Below, one piece after another: positions 11,201 through 24,020 of a stretch of DNA of 64,000 bases. The stretch spans positions 157,685 to 221,684 of the forward strand of contig MNCI01022190.1 of assembly GCA_015680685.1 (NCBI GenBank), in the 5' to 3' direction. Numbering within the stretch: the first letter of the stretch is position 1; each line of letters begins with the position of its first letter. A program made the translations under genes and the position numbers. Source of the DNA: Gnetum montanum (Eukaryota; Streptophyta; Gnetopsida; Gnetales; Gnetaceae). A model generated the notes under the pieces. The model made no database searches and was not told where the DNA came from. It saw only the letters and a list, made by a program, of their open reading frames with translations.

Positions 11201-13960
11201 TGTTTTTCTACTTTAGTGATTACTTGACTTTCTCCATTGCATTGAGAAAGTTATTATCATTGACCATGTACTTGTCACCTTGGTTATGCTTTACTTCCTC
11301 CATGCATCCCATAATGCGAACATCGACTTTAGGTTGTGGCTATTGTGGCTCTTTTTGGTTGTTTTGGTCATGGGCCTTAGTATCCTCTTGTTGCTTGTTG
11401 TTTGAAGGAGATGGGGTAGAGGAGGTCATAGGTATAGCTGAAATGGAAGTAAGATTTGATGGGACCACTTCCTTTCATGCCTCCATTTTCTTGTCTCCCT
11501 TGTTGTTAGGCATTTGCTTATGCTTCTTCCTTTGGTTGGCTGAAAGTTTTTGGTTGTTAGCTATTGGTTGTAAGGAAGAGCTAGTAGCATTGGCCACCAC
11601 AATTAGTCATTGTGCAATTGATTGGGCTATGGATATTTGAGTTGTATTGGGTTAAGAAAATTTGATAAAAAAATATTCTCTTGGAGGCATTTGTGTGGTA
11701 CTCTCACAATGAATAGAGATCTTAAGCTATGGGAAGCTGAAGAATCTCTTTCATTGTAGAGGGGTACCTAGATCATGAATGGTTATCTAGTAGATCTTTA
11801 GTTGTCATCATTGTTGAATTCCAAGATAACATAGGGGCTATCATTAGCATTCAAAGGGTCTTTGTAGATTTGCATCAACTGGTTCTACAATCAAACTAGG
11901 TTAGAAGCATCTAAGACTAGTTCCCCCCTATCTATCATCCTTTGTAGGTCATCCTTCAACACGAGGCAGAAGTTTGTATTATGACTAGGCAATTGATGAT
12001 AGTGGAAAAAGTGGTCTAACTTGAAGTATTTAGACAACTGGGGATAATCCTTTGTTGCCCAAGTACATAGTTGCTTGTGTTTCTTTTGAGTAAATTCGGT
12101 CATTTTTTTTATGTTGCATGCATTCACTTCTCAATAGTTGATCTAGCAACTCAAATGGTCTTAATAACAATGTAGAATATTTAGACCTATCCTTCCTTTT
12201 GATGTTAGGTCTATTTGTTGTTGATGTATTGGTCCTAGAAGTTAATGATTAGTTACTATAATCATTGGTGGGGACCTTAGGTGGGTTGACCTTCAACCCT
12301 TGGTTCATGATCTTATTTTCCTTAGTCACAGTTGCTATGGTAGTATTATTTTGTTTGATCTTTTCCTTATCTCTTCGAGTGTGTTGGGTTTTATATGATA
12401 TATAAGATGGATTATGGTTGGCCTCTACAACATCCTCTATGTTTTTAGTTTGTGAAAATGCTTAGCTAAGAGACTGTGAATCAAGGGAGTAGAGTTTAGA
12501 CTTGATGAAGTCATTAACTGCTCCCTTGAATATGGCTAACAAGTGGGCTTTGGCTATGGGCTCTAGTATTTCATTCATCAATCCATTCCACTACTAAATG
12601 AATTTTTGTATGGGTTTTAAGGGCCCTTGCTTAACCTTCATGAGTTGGTCAAGCATTGTGTTAGGCTTGAAGTTATACTTAAAGTGGTTGACAAATTAGG
12701 CTACTAAGTCTTCTAGAGAGGATATAGATTCCCTAGGCAATGCACGATACTAATCAAGTGCTTTTCTAGTCAAAGACATAGGGAAAATTCTCATGATGGT
12801 ATGAGGCCATGGTTGCAAGAGTAAGCATTCTAATTGAAAGGTAATAATGTGAGCATTAGGGTCACCTTCTTTGTTCTATTTTATAAATTGTGGAATGGGG
12901 ACACTAGGAGGAAGTATCGAGGATGGGACTACAAGACTTATGGGATCATCCTGGTAGAAGTCCATAATATTAATGGTTTGTGTGGTACAGGCTTTAAGCC
13001 TCTTCAATACCTCTATTAGGTCTTGGATCATTTGGAAGGCTTGATCAAAGCCTTATGGTGGCCCCATAGTTTATGAGGTTTGTACATAAGGTTGTGGTGT
13101 TTGTTGTGAGGCTTGTGGCCTTATTATGCATTGCATGATAGAAGGAAAAGGTTTCACTATGGTTATGTCTTGTGGGCCAAATAGAGAAAAAGATGTTTGT
13201 GCTGGCACTTGAGGCAAAAATGGGATAAACATGGTGTGTGACCCTTGTGTTGCTAGGGGTCTCATGGTGGATCCCATGTGCGTAGTTAAAGGATTTGATG
13301 TGGTAAAATCCACTATTGATGGTTTTTTATATCATGTCTATGTTGCAAATGGCATTGATGCATTATAGTTTATTGTTTGTGGCATTGACTAAGTGTGATG
13401 TGTAACTACAACTGGCATAAGATCTACCATAGCAAGGTGCGGAGGACTAGAAGATGGTGGCACCATGCCCATGGAGAAAAAAAAGGCATTAGGGGAAGGT
13501 TTTATGAAAATGGGAAATGTTTGTTGGAATAGTCCTCCAAGGATGTTTTGGGGCTTATATTCTACCCTAAATTCATCCTCCTATTCTTGTTATTCCCCAA
13601 AGGTAGACTTGTCGTCTTTCTCCTCTGTGGTAGTCAATTGGGTTGATGCTAGAATAAACATCATTATGAGGGATTTCTTCATATGGGAAAGGGATGTACA
13701 CTTTTCCACCCCTTTTTATGTGCTAAAACTCCATTTTTCCCTTGACTTTAGTTCATGGAATTAACATGCCTACCTATATTTTGACACAAATGAAGTTATA
13801 GCACTCTTTATTCATAGCTGCAAAATTAGGACTCTTCCCTTTGGCTCTCAAAGATCATCTACACTCAAGGACTGCAAGGTCTTTGGGATCATACACCCTC
13901 ATGACTTGTTGGTTATGATCTTCACTAATGAAGGTGAAGGGCAAGTTGGTGGATTTTCAA
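11201..13960 (-). pseudogene. Gag of Tat-like element A
   Basis: The minus strand aligns with the gag of B, F and G. An N-terminal block RVYDPKDLAVLE lies near 13900 and a CYNFICVK block near 13800. A Pro/Thr-rich middle covers 13071-13313. The DFYQDDPIS block lies near 12965, then the core with FKYNFKPNTMLDQLMKVKQG near 12650. A degenerate zinc-knuckle HYHQLPSHNTNFC at about 12000 lacks the first Cys found in G. Gag would form the virus-like particle. Numerous stops break it. Sequence 11201-11890 is a poorly conserved linker to the protease. Confidence 0.75.
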
Positions 13961-14976
13961 AAAAGCATGGTTATAGCGCTGATAATTGCTTATGGATAGA
14001 TTATAAATGTTAAGATAGAAGTAAATTCCAGTGAATGGAATTTAAACATTCTTAGAGGAAATGAAAATAAAAAAAATGATATACTTAGTATAATTAGTAA
14101 GTTGGGGATAAGGGGGGTTTACCCAAGTTGGCAACATTGGTTTTAAACCTCACCCAAGTTGGCCTTCCAAGTGCCTCTACACTAGGTATGACAAGGGGGT
14201 GGGGAAAGAAGGAGGATGAGATAATGGAAATCTCACACCTTCTTATTTCAATGTTGAAGAGAGGGTGAGGGGAGTTTAAAAACCAAAATGAAAACTTGGT
14301 AGTTTCCAAAGATGGTTTTGGTAGGTTATAAAATTTCACGAAAAAGGAGAGAAAAGCAGGCTTGTTTGCTATGGGAACCAATGTTGGTTTAGTGACAAAG
14401 ATTATGCCAACAAATTAAATGGTTATCAAGGCTTCCACGTTGGCTTTGTTCAAAGTTATAAAATTGGTTTCAAACTTCACCAACATTAGCTTTCCAACTA
14501 CTTCCATGTTGGGTATGATAGAGGGGAAACAAGAAGGAGGATGAGATGATGGGAATCTCACATCTCCTACCTCAACATTGATGGGGAAAAGGTTGAAAAC
14601 CAAAGTGGAAAGTTAGTATTTTTTCACTAAAGTTGATTTTAGATAGTTGCTAATTCTCTTAGCTTGGAAAAATGGGGGAAAGTCAACTCATGGATGAGTT
14701 AAACCACTCACTTTTAGAAGCTATAAAATAAACCTTTGGTAATAACAACAATGGGGAGAAAGAAATATCAATGCTAGCTTTGGGCTGTAAAATTCATAGC
14801 AAGTGTTGTGAAAAGCCAAAGCTGAACCACCTACAACTTCCACCTTGTACTTTTGGTCCTGGGGGGGCGGGGGGCGGGGGAACCAATGTTGATTTTTCAA
14901 TGGTTTTGGCTGCAAAAATCAAGGAAAAGCTTGTACAATGATAATAAAAGAAGTTGATCTAGCTATAGAATTTAGG
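13961..14976 (-). other. 5' untranslated leader of element A
   Basis: About 1 kb between the primer-binding region and gag, with no coding evidence. It contains two related blocks near 14130-14290 and 14430-14600 (both include AGGAGGATGAGAT and CTCACA). It also holds the G-rich tract at 14861-14880. Confidence 0.5.
14861..14880 (+). other. G-rich tract (possible G-quadruplex)
   Basis: Runs of 7, 6 and 5 G separated by single C. The longest run can be split to supply four G tracts, so an intramolecular quadruplex is possible on the + strand. The element's own transcript would carry the C-rich strand. Confidence 0.6.
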
Positions 14977-15006
14977 CAAAGGCCCTCCTTCTAGCACCAA
15001 GAAACA
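14977..15006 (-). other. Primer-binding region of element A
   Basis: On the minus strand, directly inside the LTR, TTTCTTGGTGCTAGAAGGAG resembles the equivalent sites of G (28022-28045) and F (45343-45366). The family consensus is near TTTTCTAGCGCAAGAAG. I do not know which tRNA primes it. Confidence 0.5.
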
Positions 15007-16575
15007 TTGTTGCGACTAAAAACCTTGATTGTTAGAATGAAAAAGCAAGCATACTTAGTGCAAGAAATTTTTAAACCCCGAATCCCCAATGCCTTCATGA
15101 TAAAAATGTGATTTGGGGTGCCCTGGCTGATACGAAAAATCAACCAGGCACTTAGGAGATGCAAAATGTGGAAATATAAATAGATTCAAATAATGCATAG
15201 ATAATAAATTTAATTTTATTGAATACAAAACTCAAAGCTTATAACTTTATTGAGAAAAGAGTAAATAATAAGTTAGATAAATGTGTATAAAAAATGGTGT
15301 TTGGATGAGCAAAAGGGCGGTTCACTTGTGCAAGAGTTTAAAGCCCATTAAAGTTGATATGCTCTGCTCCATGATCCAAGTGCTAAGCCACTCTTGATGT
15401 TATCAAACCTTCCTTTGCTGTTGTAACCTTGGATCTACTAATTGGGTCACTACTAGGGAGGTGAGATAGGTGGGATATTTAGATGCCAGCTTGCTCCACA
15501 TTGGGTTTAGAATCCTAGAAGTGCAAAGTTAGCATCAAAAATCCATGAAATCTCAAGGCCTCACTACTTCCACACTAGTGTTCAAGAGAATGCAAGTATG
15601 GGAACTTGCAAGAGCTCTTGAGTGCCTAAAAATGCCCCAAATGTGGAATTGTGCATGTGCAAATTGCTTGTAAGTGTTTAATCTTGTCAAAAATTGCTAC
15701 AACTTGTCAAAAAATGTGGAACCAAAAATTTCTTGTATGGCCAAAATTTGCTAAACCTCTAAATGGTTTTGAAGGCTAGCTTTTATAAGTTTTTTGGGCC
15801 ATGAATGGGGCTACAGATTGGCTATGATTTGGATACAAATTGGCTTTGAGTTGGCTGCAGATTTGGCTAAAATGGATGCAAATTTGTTGCACATTTAGGT
15901 GAGATGGATGTCCAAATTTGGGGGGTTACTATACATAGTAAGTGCTTCCCCCATGGTCATTCTGTTTACTATAAATAGTAACCAAGGTACGTCCTCCATG
16001 CTATAGATGAATCTTCCACACTGAGATCTCCACCATGCTTGTTGAAGTGGTTGGTCAACATTGAAGTCCATGAATTAATGAATTTTACTTCTTGTGGCTT
16101 CCACACTAGGGGATTGAATTTTCCATGTTGGGGGAAAAGCTTTCCAAGCTAGGTGAAATTTTTCAGGATAAGGAAAACTTTCAAATTTAGGGAAAAATTT
16201 CCAAGATGAGGGGAAAGTTTCCAAATTGTGCATTTGGTCTCCATGTTGAAGGGAAAAAAGTCTCCAAATCCCCCACCCTTCCATACTAGGGGTAGGTGAG
16301 ATCTATCCCTTGCAGGTATTTTTAGTGTAGAAAAATGCATACCCCTCATAAAACCCATCAAATTACCTTTTTTGGAATTTTCAAAGGCATTTTTGAACCA
16401 CACACATCCCCCCCACCAAGCCCAAATATAGATACTAGGTGACTTTTTTCACTTGGGAAATGAAGCTTTAACCACTTATGAAGCATTTTCCAACCCCAAA
16501 AGTATAAAGTATGTGAAATTGCCTAGTGTGGGTTACAATTTTCACATTTACAATGAAATTTTACCTTAGGTTTCA
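15007..16575 (-). repeat. 5' LTR of element A
   Basis: Read on the minus strand it starts TGAAACCTAAGG (16575) and ends AGTCGCAACA (15007), 1569 bp. The TGAAAC start is shared with F and G LTRs of similar size (1673 and 1538 bp). The outer 250 bases (16330-16575) align with B's LTR remnant at 54190-54388. A TATA-like TATAAAA lies at 15787-15781 (minus). Confidence 0.75.
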
Positions 16576-18097
16576 TGGGGTAAAAGCTACATGATGAAGA
16601 TTGGTTATAACATGCAAAATTCTATGGTGTTTCAAGTATTTTGTAATCTTTGAAAGATTAGGAAAGGTATATGGTCTACTTTACATGATTTTTTACTCTG
16701 CATTTACTTCACTAACCTCATTGAAGGGGAGCTCCTTCCATGATGGATCCATGGGCCCATCATTGTTAGCTTAGGCTTCTTATGCTCTATCAGGCTTCTT
16801 GACCTCATGAAAGACTCCTTGGGAAGTGTTGGTGATGGTATCATTACAACAAAAGGGGTCCTTGAAGTAGTAAAATTTGAAGGACCTCTTACATTGTGAG
16901 GAGGTACCTTAATCATAAATGACTCCCACATAGGACCTAGATTGTGGCTTACATTAAATGCTACTATAGCATATGGGTTTTTGTTGGCATTCAATGGGTC
17001 CTTGTAGACTTGCATGGATTTGTTTTGAGGCCTAACTAGGTTAGAGGCCTCAAGTGCCATCTCATCATTGTCTATCATCTTCTGTAGGTCATCCTTTAGT
17101 ACTAGGCAAAAGTCAGTATCATGACTTGGTAGTTGGTGGTAGTGGTAGAAATGGTCAAGCTTGAAGTACTTAGGTACTAGAGGATCATCCTTAGTTGCAA
17201 GAGTAGGGTCTTTGGTTATCTCGCATAATTGTTCATGCCTCTTACAAGTATTTTCTATCATTTTTTTATGTTGAATTCTTCCACTCTTTAACTAATCTAG
17301 GAGTTCATGTGATCTTAGTTGTAACCTAGTGTACTTTAACTGATCTTTTTATTTAAAGTTAGGCCTTGTTTTGGTTTATGTAGAAGCCCTAGAATGTTGA
17401 TGGTTGGTTATTGGTGGTAGGGAACTTAGGTTGATTTTTTTGGGCCCCTCTGTGGTTTTGTTCTCTTTTTCCATAGTTGCCATGACTACATTATTTTTTC
17501 TTCCTTCTCCTTATTCTTTCACATGTGTTAGTTCTTATATAGCACATAGGTGGGATCATGATTAGCCTCAATGGCATCCTCTATGTTCTTGGTTTAATAA
17601 AAGGCTTCATTGAGTGATTGTGAGTCTAAATTGTAAGTTTTTGACTTAATAAAGTTGTTAACTACCCTCTTGAATATGGTAAGAAGGTGAGTCTTAACTA
17701 TTGGTTCTAAAATCTTGTTGAGAAGAGCATTCCATCATTGTATGAACTTTTGTATAGGCTCAAGGGATCCCTACTTGACCTTCATTAGTTGGTCAAGATT
17801 CATGTTGGATTTCAAGTTATACTTGAAATGATTAACAAGCTATGATATTAAGTCTTCAAGTGAGGATATAGATCCTCTTGGCAATGCATATTACTAGTCC
17901 AAGGCTTTTCCAATTAGGGACATAGGAAAGATCCACATTATGGTATGTGGCCAAGCTTTGAAATAATAGACACTTGGAATGCAAGGTTATAAGGTGGACA
18001 TTGGGATCTCCTTCTCCATTGTACTTGTTAAACTGAGGTATGGGAATGCCTAAAGGAAGAGTTATCTATGGGATAGCAAAACTAATGGGATCATCTT
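16576..18097 (-). pseudogene. Gag of element B, C-terminal half
   Basis: The minus strand continues the gag whose N-terminal half is at 52897-53863; E was inserted between them. It begins with DDPISFAIP near 18090, then NKYNGEGDPNVHL near 18010, a frameshifted core, and the long frame 17261-16704 with HYHQLPSHDTDFCLVLKDD. The first zinc-knuckle Cys is missing, as in A. Frame and motif order across the E insertion are restored exactly when one ATCTT copy is removed. The left edge at 16575 is A's LTR, so the rest of B lies beyond A, outside the window. Confidence 0.85.
18093..18097. repeat. Left target-site duplication of E
   Basis: ATCTT, repeated exactly at 52897-52901 directly after E's 3' LTR end. 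Confidence 0.92.
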
Positions 18098-18984
18098 TGA
18101 TGAAGTGTTCAGTTGATGCATCGATTGGGCCACGTTAACTAAGCCTCATTAACACAGCCACATTGATGTGACCCCGTCAACGCATCCATCCATGCGTTAA
18201 TGTGACCTTGTTAACATAGAGTCTTTTTTCCGCTATAAATATGCATGCACTCGTAGCATTTATGACATCTTTGGATATAGTGGTAGTGAAGCTCTTACAG
18301 TTTATTTCCATGAAAGTTAGAATATTTTCTAAGTGCCCACAGTAGGAGTTTGAAGAGTGTATGACTCTTTATTCAAGCACTAATGTACCTAAGCCCATTG
18401 GCGTGACCGAAAATAAAGACAAGCTTTTTGAACATTCCTTGCAGCATTTGGATTAAACTACTTAAGCATTAAAATATTTTAATATTTTAATAATTCTAAA
18501 GCTTTTATTATTATCTCTTTATAGTTATAGTCCTTTTCATAGTTTATGAGAACCATAAGCACGACCATCTCGAACATGTATCTGACACTTGGCAACCCAG
18601 TGATACCTAATGTTTGGTAACCTAGTAGTGGTTAGGACATGCTCAAAATGTGCATAGAGGATGGGATCAGTTGTTTATGCTAGGGATAGTTAATCGATAG
18701 AGTAGAGCAATTGTAAAATTATATGGTCTTTCATTTCCTACACTAGAAGAATTGGACTTTAAAGATAAAAAGAAAACTTATAAAAATCATTTGCCTCAAT
18801 CACACTTAACCATCATTTTAGAATATCACAAGTGAGGTTGGGAAGATAATGACCACTCTAACTAAGGTTTTGTTAACTAAAATTCTGTGTACGTAAGTTC
18901 TTGCAATCTTTGAAATTCGACCGAGTCACACGTGAATGCTCATGATTTGTATGGTTGGGCATAGGGGTGCCTCATCGCTCATCA
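18098..18984 (+). repeat. 5' LTR of E
   Basis: Starts TGATGAAGTG, ends CGCTCATCA, 887 bp. It aligns with the two pieces of the 3' LTR. The TATA box is at 18234-18241. Confidence 0.9.
18234..18241 (+). promoter_or_regulatory. TATA box of E 5' LTR
   Basis: TATAAATA in a GCTATAAATATG context, conserved in the 3' LTR at 48844-48851. Confidence 0.65.
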
Positions 18985-19004
18985 TTGGTGCCATTGTCGG
19001 GGAT
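18985..19004 (+). other. Primer-binding site of E
   Basis: TTGGTGCCATTGTCGGGGAT directly follows the LTR. It equals the tRNA-Asp-type site known from Athila elements (TGGCGCCGTTGCCGGGGA) apart from C-to-T and G-to-A changes. Confidence 0.8.
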
Positions 19005-19139
19005 AGTTAGTCTTACATGCACTATCTAGTCTTAGCAAGATTGCCATTCACTTTGTTGGAATGAACCCAGTATATCAAAATCTATGCATGGTAGGCAACT
19101 TAGATAAAAGAGTAAGGCATACCAATTTATTTATTATCT

Positions 19140-21640
19140 AACATTAAGTATGTCTTCTTCTCATAAGTGAGACGAATCCAACCCACTAGTTCCAAAGGAA
19201 TGTCGGGTGGTATATGCCCATCCAGATGAGTATATACCCAACTTCACCTTTATCCTGCATCAAGATGAGCATCTATGATGGTAGGACATGGAGGGAAACT
19301 TCATATTACCCCTCGATCAATTGGTTCCTAGAATGCTACTCTAAACTCTTTCTAGATTGGGCATTCAGGACTACGGTGTGGAGTACATAATGGAGGACCA
19401 TGATTATCGAGACTATTCTTCAAATGAAGCACAACATGCATGGGACCAGCAACAGGTGGAATGCCATGAACACATAAAGGTTAATAATTCAGTAACCCTC
19501 TATTCCTACAGGGCCCACATGATGATGAGGAACCTATTTCTCATGATTCTCATTCTCCCAAACCTCCTCCATTGCATCAGATCATCCAATCCATCATACA
19601 AAGCAAACAATCAAGCAACCGAGAGTTCCAGGATGATGGGGGATCTCACAAAATAGATCATGGCAAAGGAAAAGCTAGATGTGAAGATCAAGGCCATCAT
19701 CAAAACAAAGAAGAGGATTGACACTGTGGCAATGGTAGTTCTCCTACCTCTTCTTCATCTTCTCATTCCACTTTGTCTTCACCAGGTTCTAACTCTGATT
19801 GCAACCATTGTAGGAAAGATTGGGGTGATGGTGATCAAAAAAACAACATGATCATAAAGACTGATGGGGACAACATGAGAAGGGCATGACCAGTTACACA
19901 ATACTCACCATCAAGAAAGGAGAGGTAGCAGAGATCATCACATACATCATGGTCATTAGTGGGAATATGACTTAGATGAACCACTACTTGCTACTCAAAG
20001 CATGCTTAACATAGTAGAGGCACTTCGAATACCCATCAGGCACTTGAAAGATAGTTGGATCAAGCACCTTGATATGAACAACATTTCAAAATTTTAAGGG
20101 GGGTATAATTGTGATCCGTAGACTCACTTGCAAGCATTTCATGATCCCTGCACCCTACAGAATATAGACATGATTGGAAAAAACTCAAACTATTCCCCTG
20201 AACACTCATCAAGGAAGCAAAAAGTTGGTACCAATCTTTGGAGCTAGAATCAATCAAGCGATGGAGTACGATGCTAGAGATTTTCAATGATAAATAGCAA
20301 ACCTACTCCAAAGTATCTAATCTAAGATGATAGATTTAGGGGTGGAAACAAGGTGGCCATGAACCCTTGGATGTAGCCATGGGCAGATATTACTCACTAT
20401 TACACTGATGCCTTGGTCATGGCTACTCTCAGCGGGAATAGCTCCACCATATCATGGATGGGCTCCATTTTGAAACAAGAAAGACACTTTGTGTTTACGC
20501 TCAAGGATGGTTATATGAGTTAAGGGTCCATCAACTACAGTGCCTAATTGAGCAGGTAGCCAAAGAGGAGGGAGAATTAAGGAAAAGGAAAAGTCTAGAA
20601 GAATATAATCGGGACCCTTCCATCCAAAAGAAGGAAGTCCAATTTTGTGAAGATGAGGAATCACCACTAGATGCAGCAGTGAATAGAAAGACCTTGCCCA
20701 TAAAAAAATTTCTTCTGAAATTTTGGCCAAGGTTGATAAGTTCTGGGATTCTTTAGATGAAAAATTTCAAAGTGTCCTAAAAATCGCAGAAAAATTCGAA
20801 GAGCAAAGTAATGATCGAGATCGACGCAAGAGAAAAGAAGCTGAGCATTCCTACCATAAAGGTAAGGGAAAATTTACCATGGTAGAATAGGTTACAGACT
20901 TTGACACGAAGGAAAATGATGGATGTGACATATGCCAATACAAACATCCTAAGGGATGTTGTCCTATGGTGTCACATTTACAAGATTCTAGGGTGTATGT
21001 GTTGAATCCTCGCTTAGGAAAAAGGTAAACACCCTGAAGATTGCCTTATCCACAAGGCAATCCCAAGCAATTCCATCAACAATAAGGATATTATCCAAGT
21101 GGAGCATCGTCACAACCTTATGAGCATTACCAGTAATGAAAACATCCACAATCATGGGGGATGCCACCTCCAAGGCAGCAATACCCTTACGGGCAGCTAG
21201 ATCCTTATGGGTACTACGTTCAGCAACCAATCTCCCCATAGGACTCTTCTAGTCACACACCTTTCCAAAATCATTACTACCCCCTAAAATACTTTCGAAC
21301 CCAGTCTCCATCACCTAGGGGGGAGAACCCACATCTGCACTAGCCTCTGCCACCTTCTCCTACCATACCTATCCATCAGTCATCAACTTAGCTACCTCCT
21401 GCTCTACCTATGCAGGGAGAAATACCACTACAGCCACAACAACGTAATGCTACAAGGGTTGTTAATTTACAATAGGCTTCTCAGCTGAGTGGGCCAGAAT
21501 CAAAACCATGGAAACATCCCTTTTGGCCCAATAACCCAAACATACCCTCACATTCACTTATGGCTAGTGCCTTTGAATCTCCAACCGCCTCTACCACTCA
21601 ATCCTTCAAGCAGCCTTAAAGCCAAACACCTCCCAAAGTA
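19140..21640 (+). pseudogene. Gag region of E
   Basis: A gag-like core is readable near 20070-20500 (HLDMNNISKF, then a THLQAFHDPCTL-like stretch), with an acidic/charged region following (20550-20900) and a Pro/Gln-rich region at 21290-21640. Residues 20930-20960 include CDICQYKHPKGCC, possibly part of a metal-binding knuckle. Frames shift repeatedly. The position between the primer site and the protease supports gag. Confidence 0.6.
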
Positions 21641-22255
21641 CAAACCATCATGTTAACACATGTTGTGATAGACTGGATAAAGGTTGGTCATCTTCCTTGG
21701 AAATTGACTAATCTAGGGAGTCCCCTCATATACCTCTATGTGGTAGGAAATGAGCCATGCAAAGATCATTTGGATTTAGGGTCAGGTGTCAACTTGATTT
21801 CACATGATATGTACAAGACTTGGAACTTGCCCCCATTGAAGGAAAGTAACATTTAGCTCAAGCTAGTAGACCACTCCATTACTATTTCCTTAGGATTAGT
21901 AGAAGATATTGTGACCACCATTTGTGGGTGGTCCTATCTTGTTGACTTCCTAGTCATCCATGTCGATAATTGTAAGAGGGATTTTCCAATTATAATGGGA
22001 AGAGCCTAGCTCAGCATGGTCGATGCACATTTGGGACTCCAAGAAATTTCCCTTGAAATTTCAAAGCAAAATCCTTTTGGGAAGATTGAAAACAAGTGTG
22101 TTCCATGCATCACGTACAATGACTCTGGGTGTAACTGTGTGCAACAACCTTGGTTCGTTAAGCGGGCATCCATTCAAGCATGTAGGTGGTGTGCCGTAGA
22201 ATCACAAATTCAACGATGCTTGTATGCAGTAGCCACTAACCAAGAAGGCACCTAG
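21641..22255 (+). pseudogene. Aspartic protease of E
   Basis: Frame 21650-21856 carries CKDHLDLGSGVNLIS, matching the D-L-G-A/S active-site motif of Athila-type proteases, followed by MYKTWNLPPL. Downstream, FLVIHVDNCKRDFPIIMGRA matches the family's FLV.....D...ILGRP block near 21945-22010. A TAG and several frame breaks make it non-functional. Confidence 0.7.
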
Positions 22256-22559
22256 TGGCTCACAACTAATTTTGATAGTAGCACTCTATGCATGGAATCC
22301 TCTAAGGGCCTTGTATGTGCTTATATGGAAAGCATGGACAAACTGGAATAGGTCCATCAACAACTTTCCACTATTAATAACAATGCTAATTGGGGGAAGT
22401 TGCAGATCCCTGAAAGCTTTAAATAGGAGCCCTTGAAACTAAAATTCTTACAAGGAAATTTATAATATGCATTCTTGGAAAATGGCAAGCCAATAATAAT
22501 CAATGCCACTCTTGCTTCTAAATAAAAGAAGAGACTACTCAAGATGGTGAACAAATGGT

Positions 22560-24020
22560 TGCCTACTTTTGCATGGTCACATCCTGAGTTGACAAGATTT
22601 GATCCTAGGGTATGCCAACATCAAATCTATATCAACCCCTCCATGAAGCCACGATGACAGCCACAAAGACAATTGAATCCCAAACTTAAGCAAATTGTCA
22701 AAGATGAAATTGAACAATTGTTGAAAGTGGGATTCATCTATCCCATTGCAAATAGCGAATGGGTCAGCCCACTCATTATAGTGCCAAAGAAGGATGGAAA
22801 ATAGAGAGTCTATATAGATTTTTGATTACTAAATATGGGAACTTTTAAGGATCATTTCTAACTTCCATTTGTGGACCAAGTGTTGGATACCATTTCAGGG
22901 CATTGTTACTATAGCTTCTTGGATGGTTATAGTGGCTATAACCAAATCTAGATTATGCCTGAGGACCAAGCTAAGACAACACTTACAAGTCCCTAGGGAA
23001 CTTTTTCATAAAATAAGATGCCCTTTGGCCTATGCAATGCACCTACAACCTTCCAACACCTTGTCCTCAACATCTTTCAACAGCAGATTGGCAATGGTGT
23101 AGAAGTTTTTATGGTTTACTTCTCCACCTATGGAGTAACATTTGAGCAAGCCTTGTACCACCTTGAGAAAGTTTTAAAAAGATGTGTGGAAACCAATTTA
23201 TGGCTCAACTGGTAAAAGAGCCACTTGATGGTCCAAGAGGGAATTGTTTTGGGACATCGAATTTCACAAGTAGGGATTGGTGTGGATCCTGAAAAAATTA
23301 GGAATATCCAAGGAATCACCAGTCAACCGGACACTATAAAAGATTTTTGATCATTCCTTGGACACACTTGTTACTTATGGCACTTCATCGAGAATTTCTC
23401 AAAGATCTCCAAGCCATTGGTAGAACTAACAAAGAAAGATGCTCCATTTTTCTGGACTAGGGAATGTGAGTTTACAGTCCAAACACTAAAATAGAAACTT
23501 GTAGAGACTCCAATTCTACAAGCACCCGATTGGTCCACATCATTTCACATCATGATGGATGTGTCCAATTATGCATTGGGATTCGTGCTCACACAATTAG
23601 ATGATAAGAAACATCCATATTACATCCACTGTGCAAGCTGAAGCATTTTTGGTGCTCAACTCAATTACACCACCACCAAAAAGGAATTAATGATGATGGT
23701 GTTCACCTTGGAAAAGCTTTGATACTACGTGCTCAGATACAAGGTGTTTGTGCATACCAACCATAATGTCATCCAGTTCCTTATGAACAAACCAATGGTG
23801 ATTCCCCATGTCATATGGTAGCTCCTAATTCTTTAGGAATTTGACCTTACTATGGTGGAAAAAAAGGGGATCGAGAATATGGTTGTTGATCACTTGGCTT
23901 GGTTATGAGGGGGCAACACAAAGGAGAAGGAGCCACTCTCTAATCAGTTTCTAGATGAACTCCTCTTCATTGGAGCAATTTCCAAGGAAGTGTCCACAAG
24001 ATCAACTTGGTTTGGCAGCA
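22560..24020 (+). pseudogene. Reverse transcriptase and RNase H of E
   Basis: RT blocks are in order: EIEQLLKVGFIYPIANSEWV (about 22706), PLIIVPKKDGK (22770), SFLDGYSGYNQI (22917), KMPFGLCNAPTTFQ (23011) and the active-site region near 23105-23130. RNase H follows: FHIMMDVSNYALGFVLTQ (23545), then TTKKELMMMVFTLEKL (23672). The two catalytic Asp of the FMDDF-type motif are replaced by Val-Tyr at 23114-23119. About ten in-frame stops are present. It is a dead copy. Confidence 0.85.

Noticed and set aside
10801-11640. Plus-strand frames of 76 and 158 codons
   Set aside because: They lie opposite A's protease and gag linker, whose motifs read on the minus strand.
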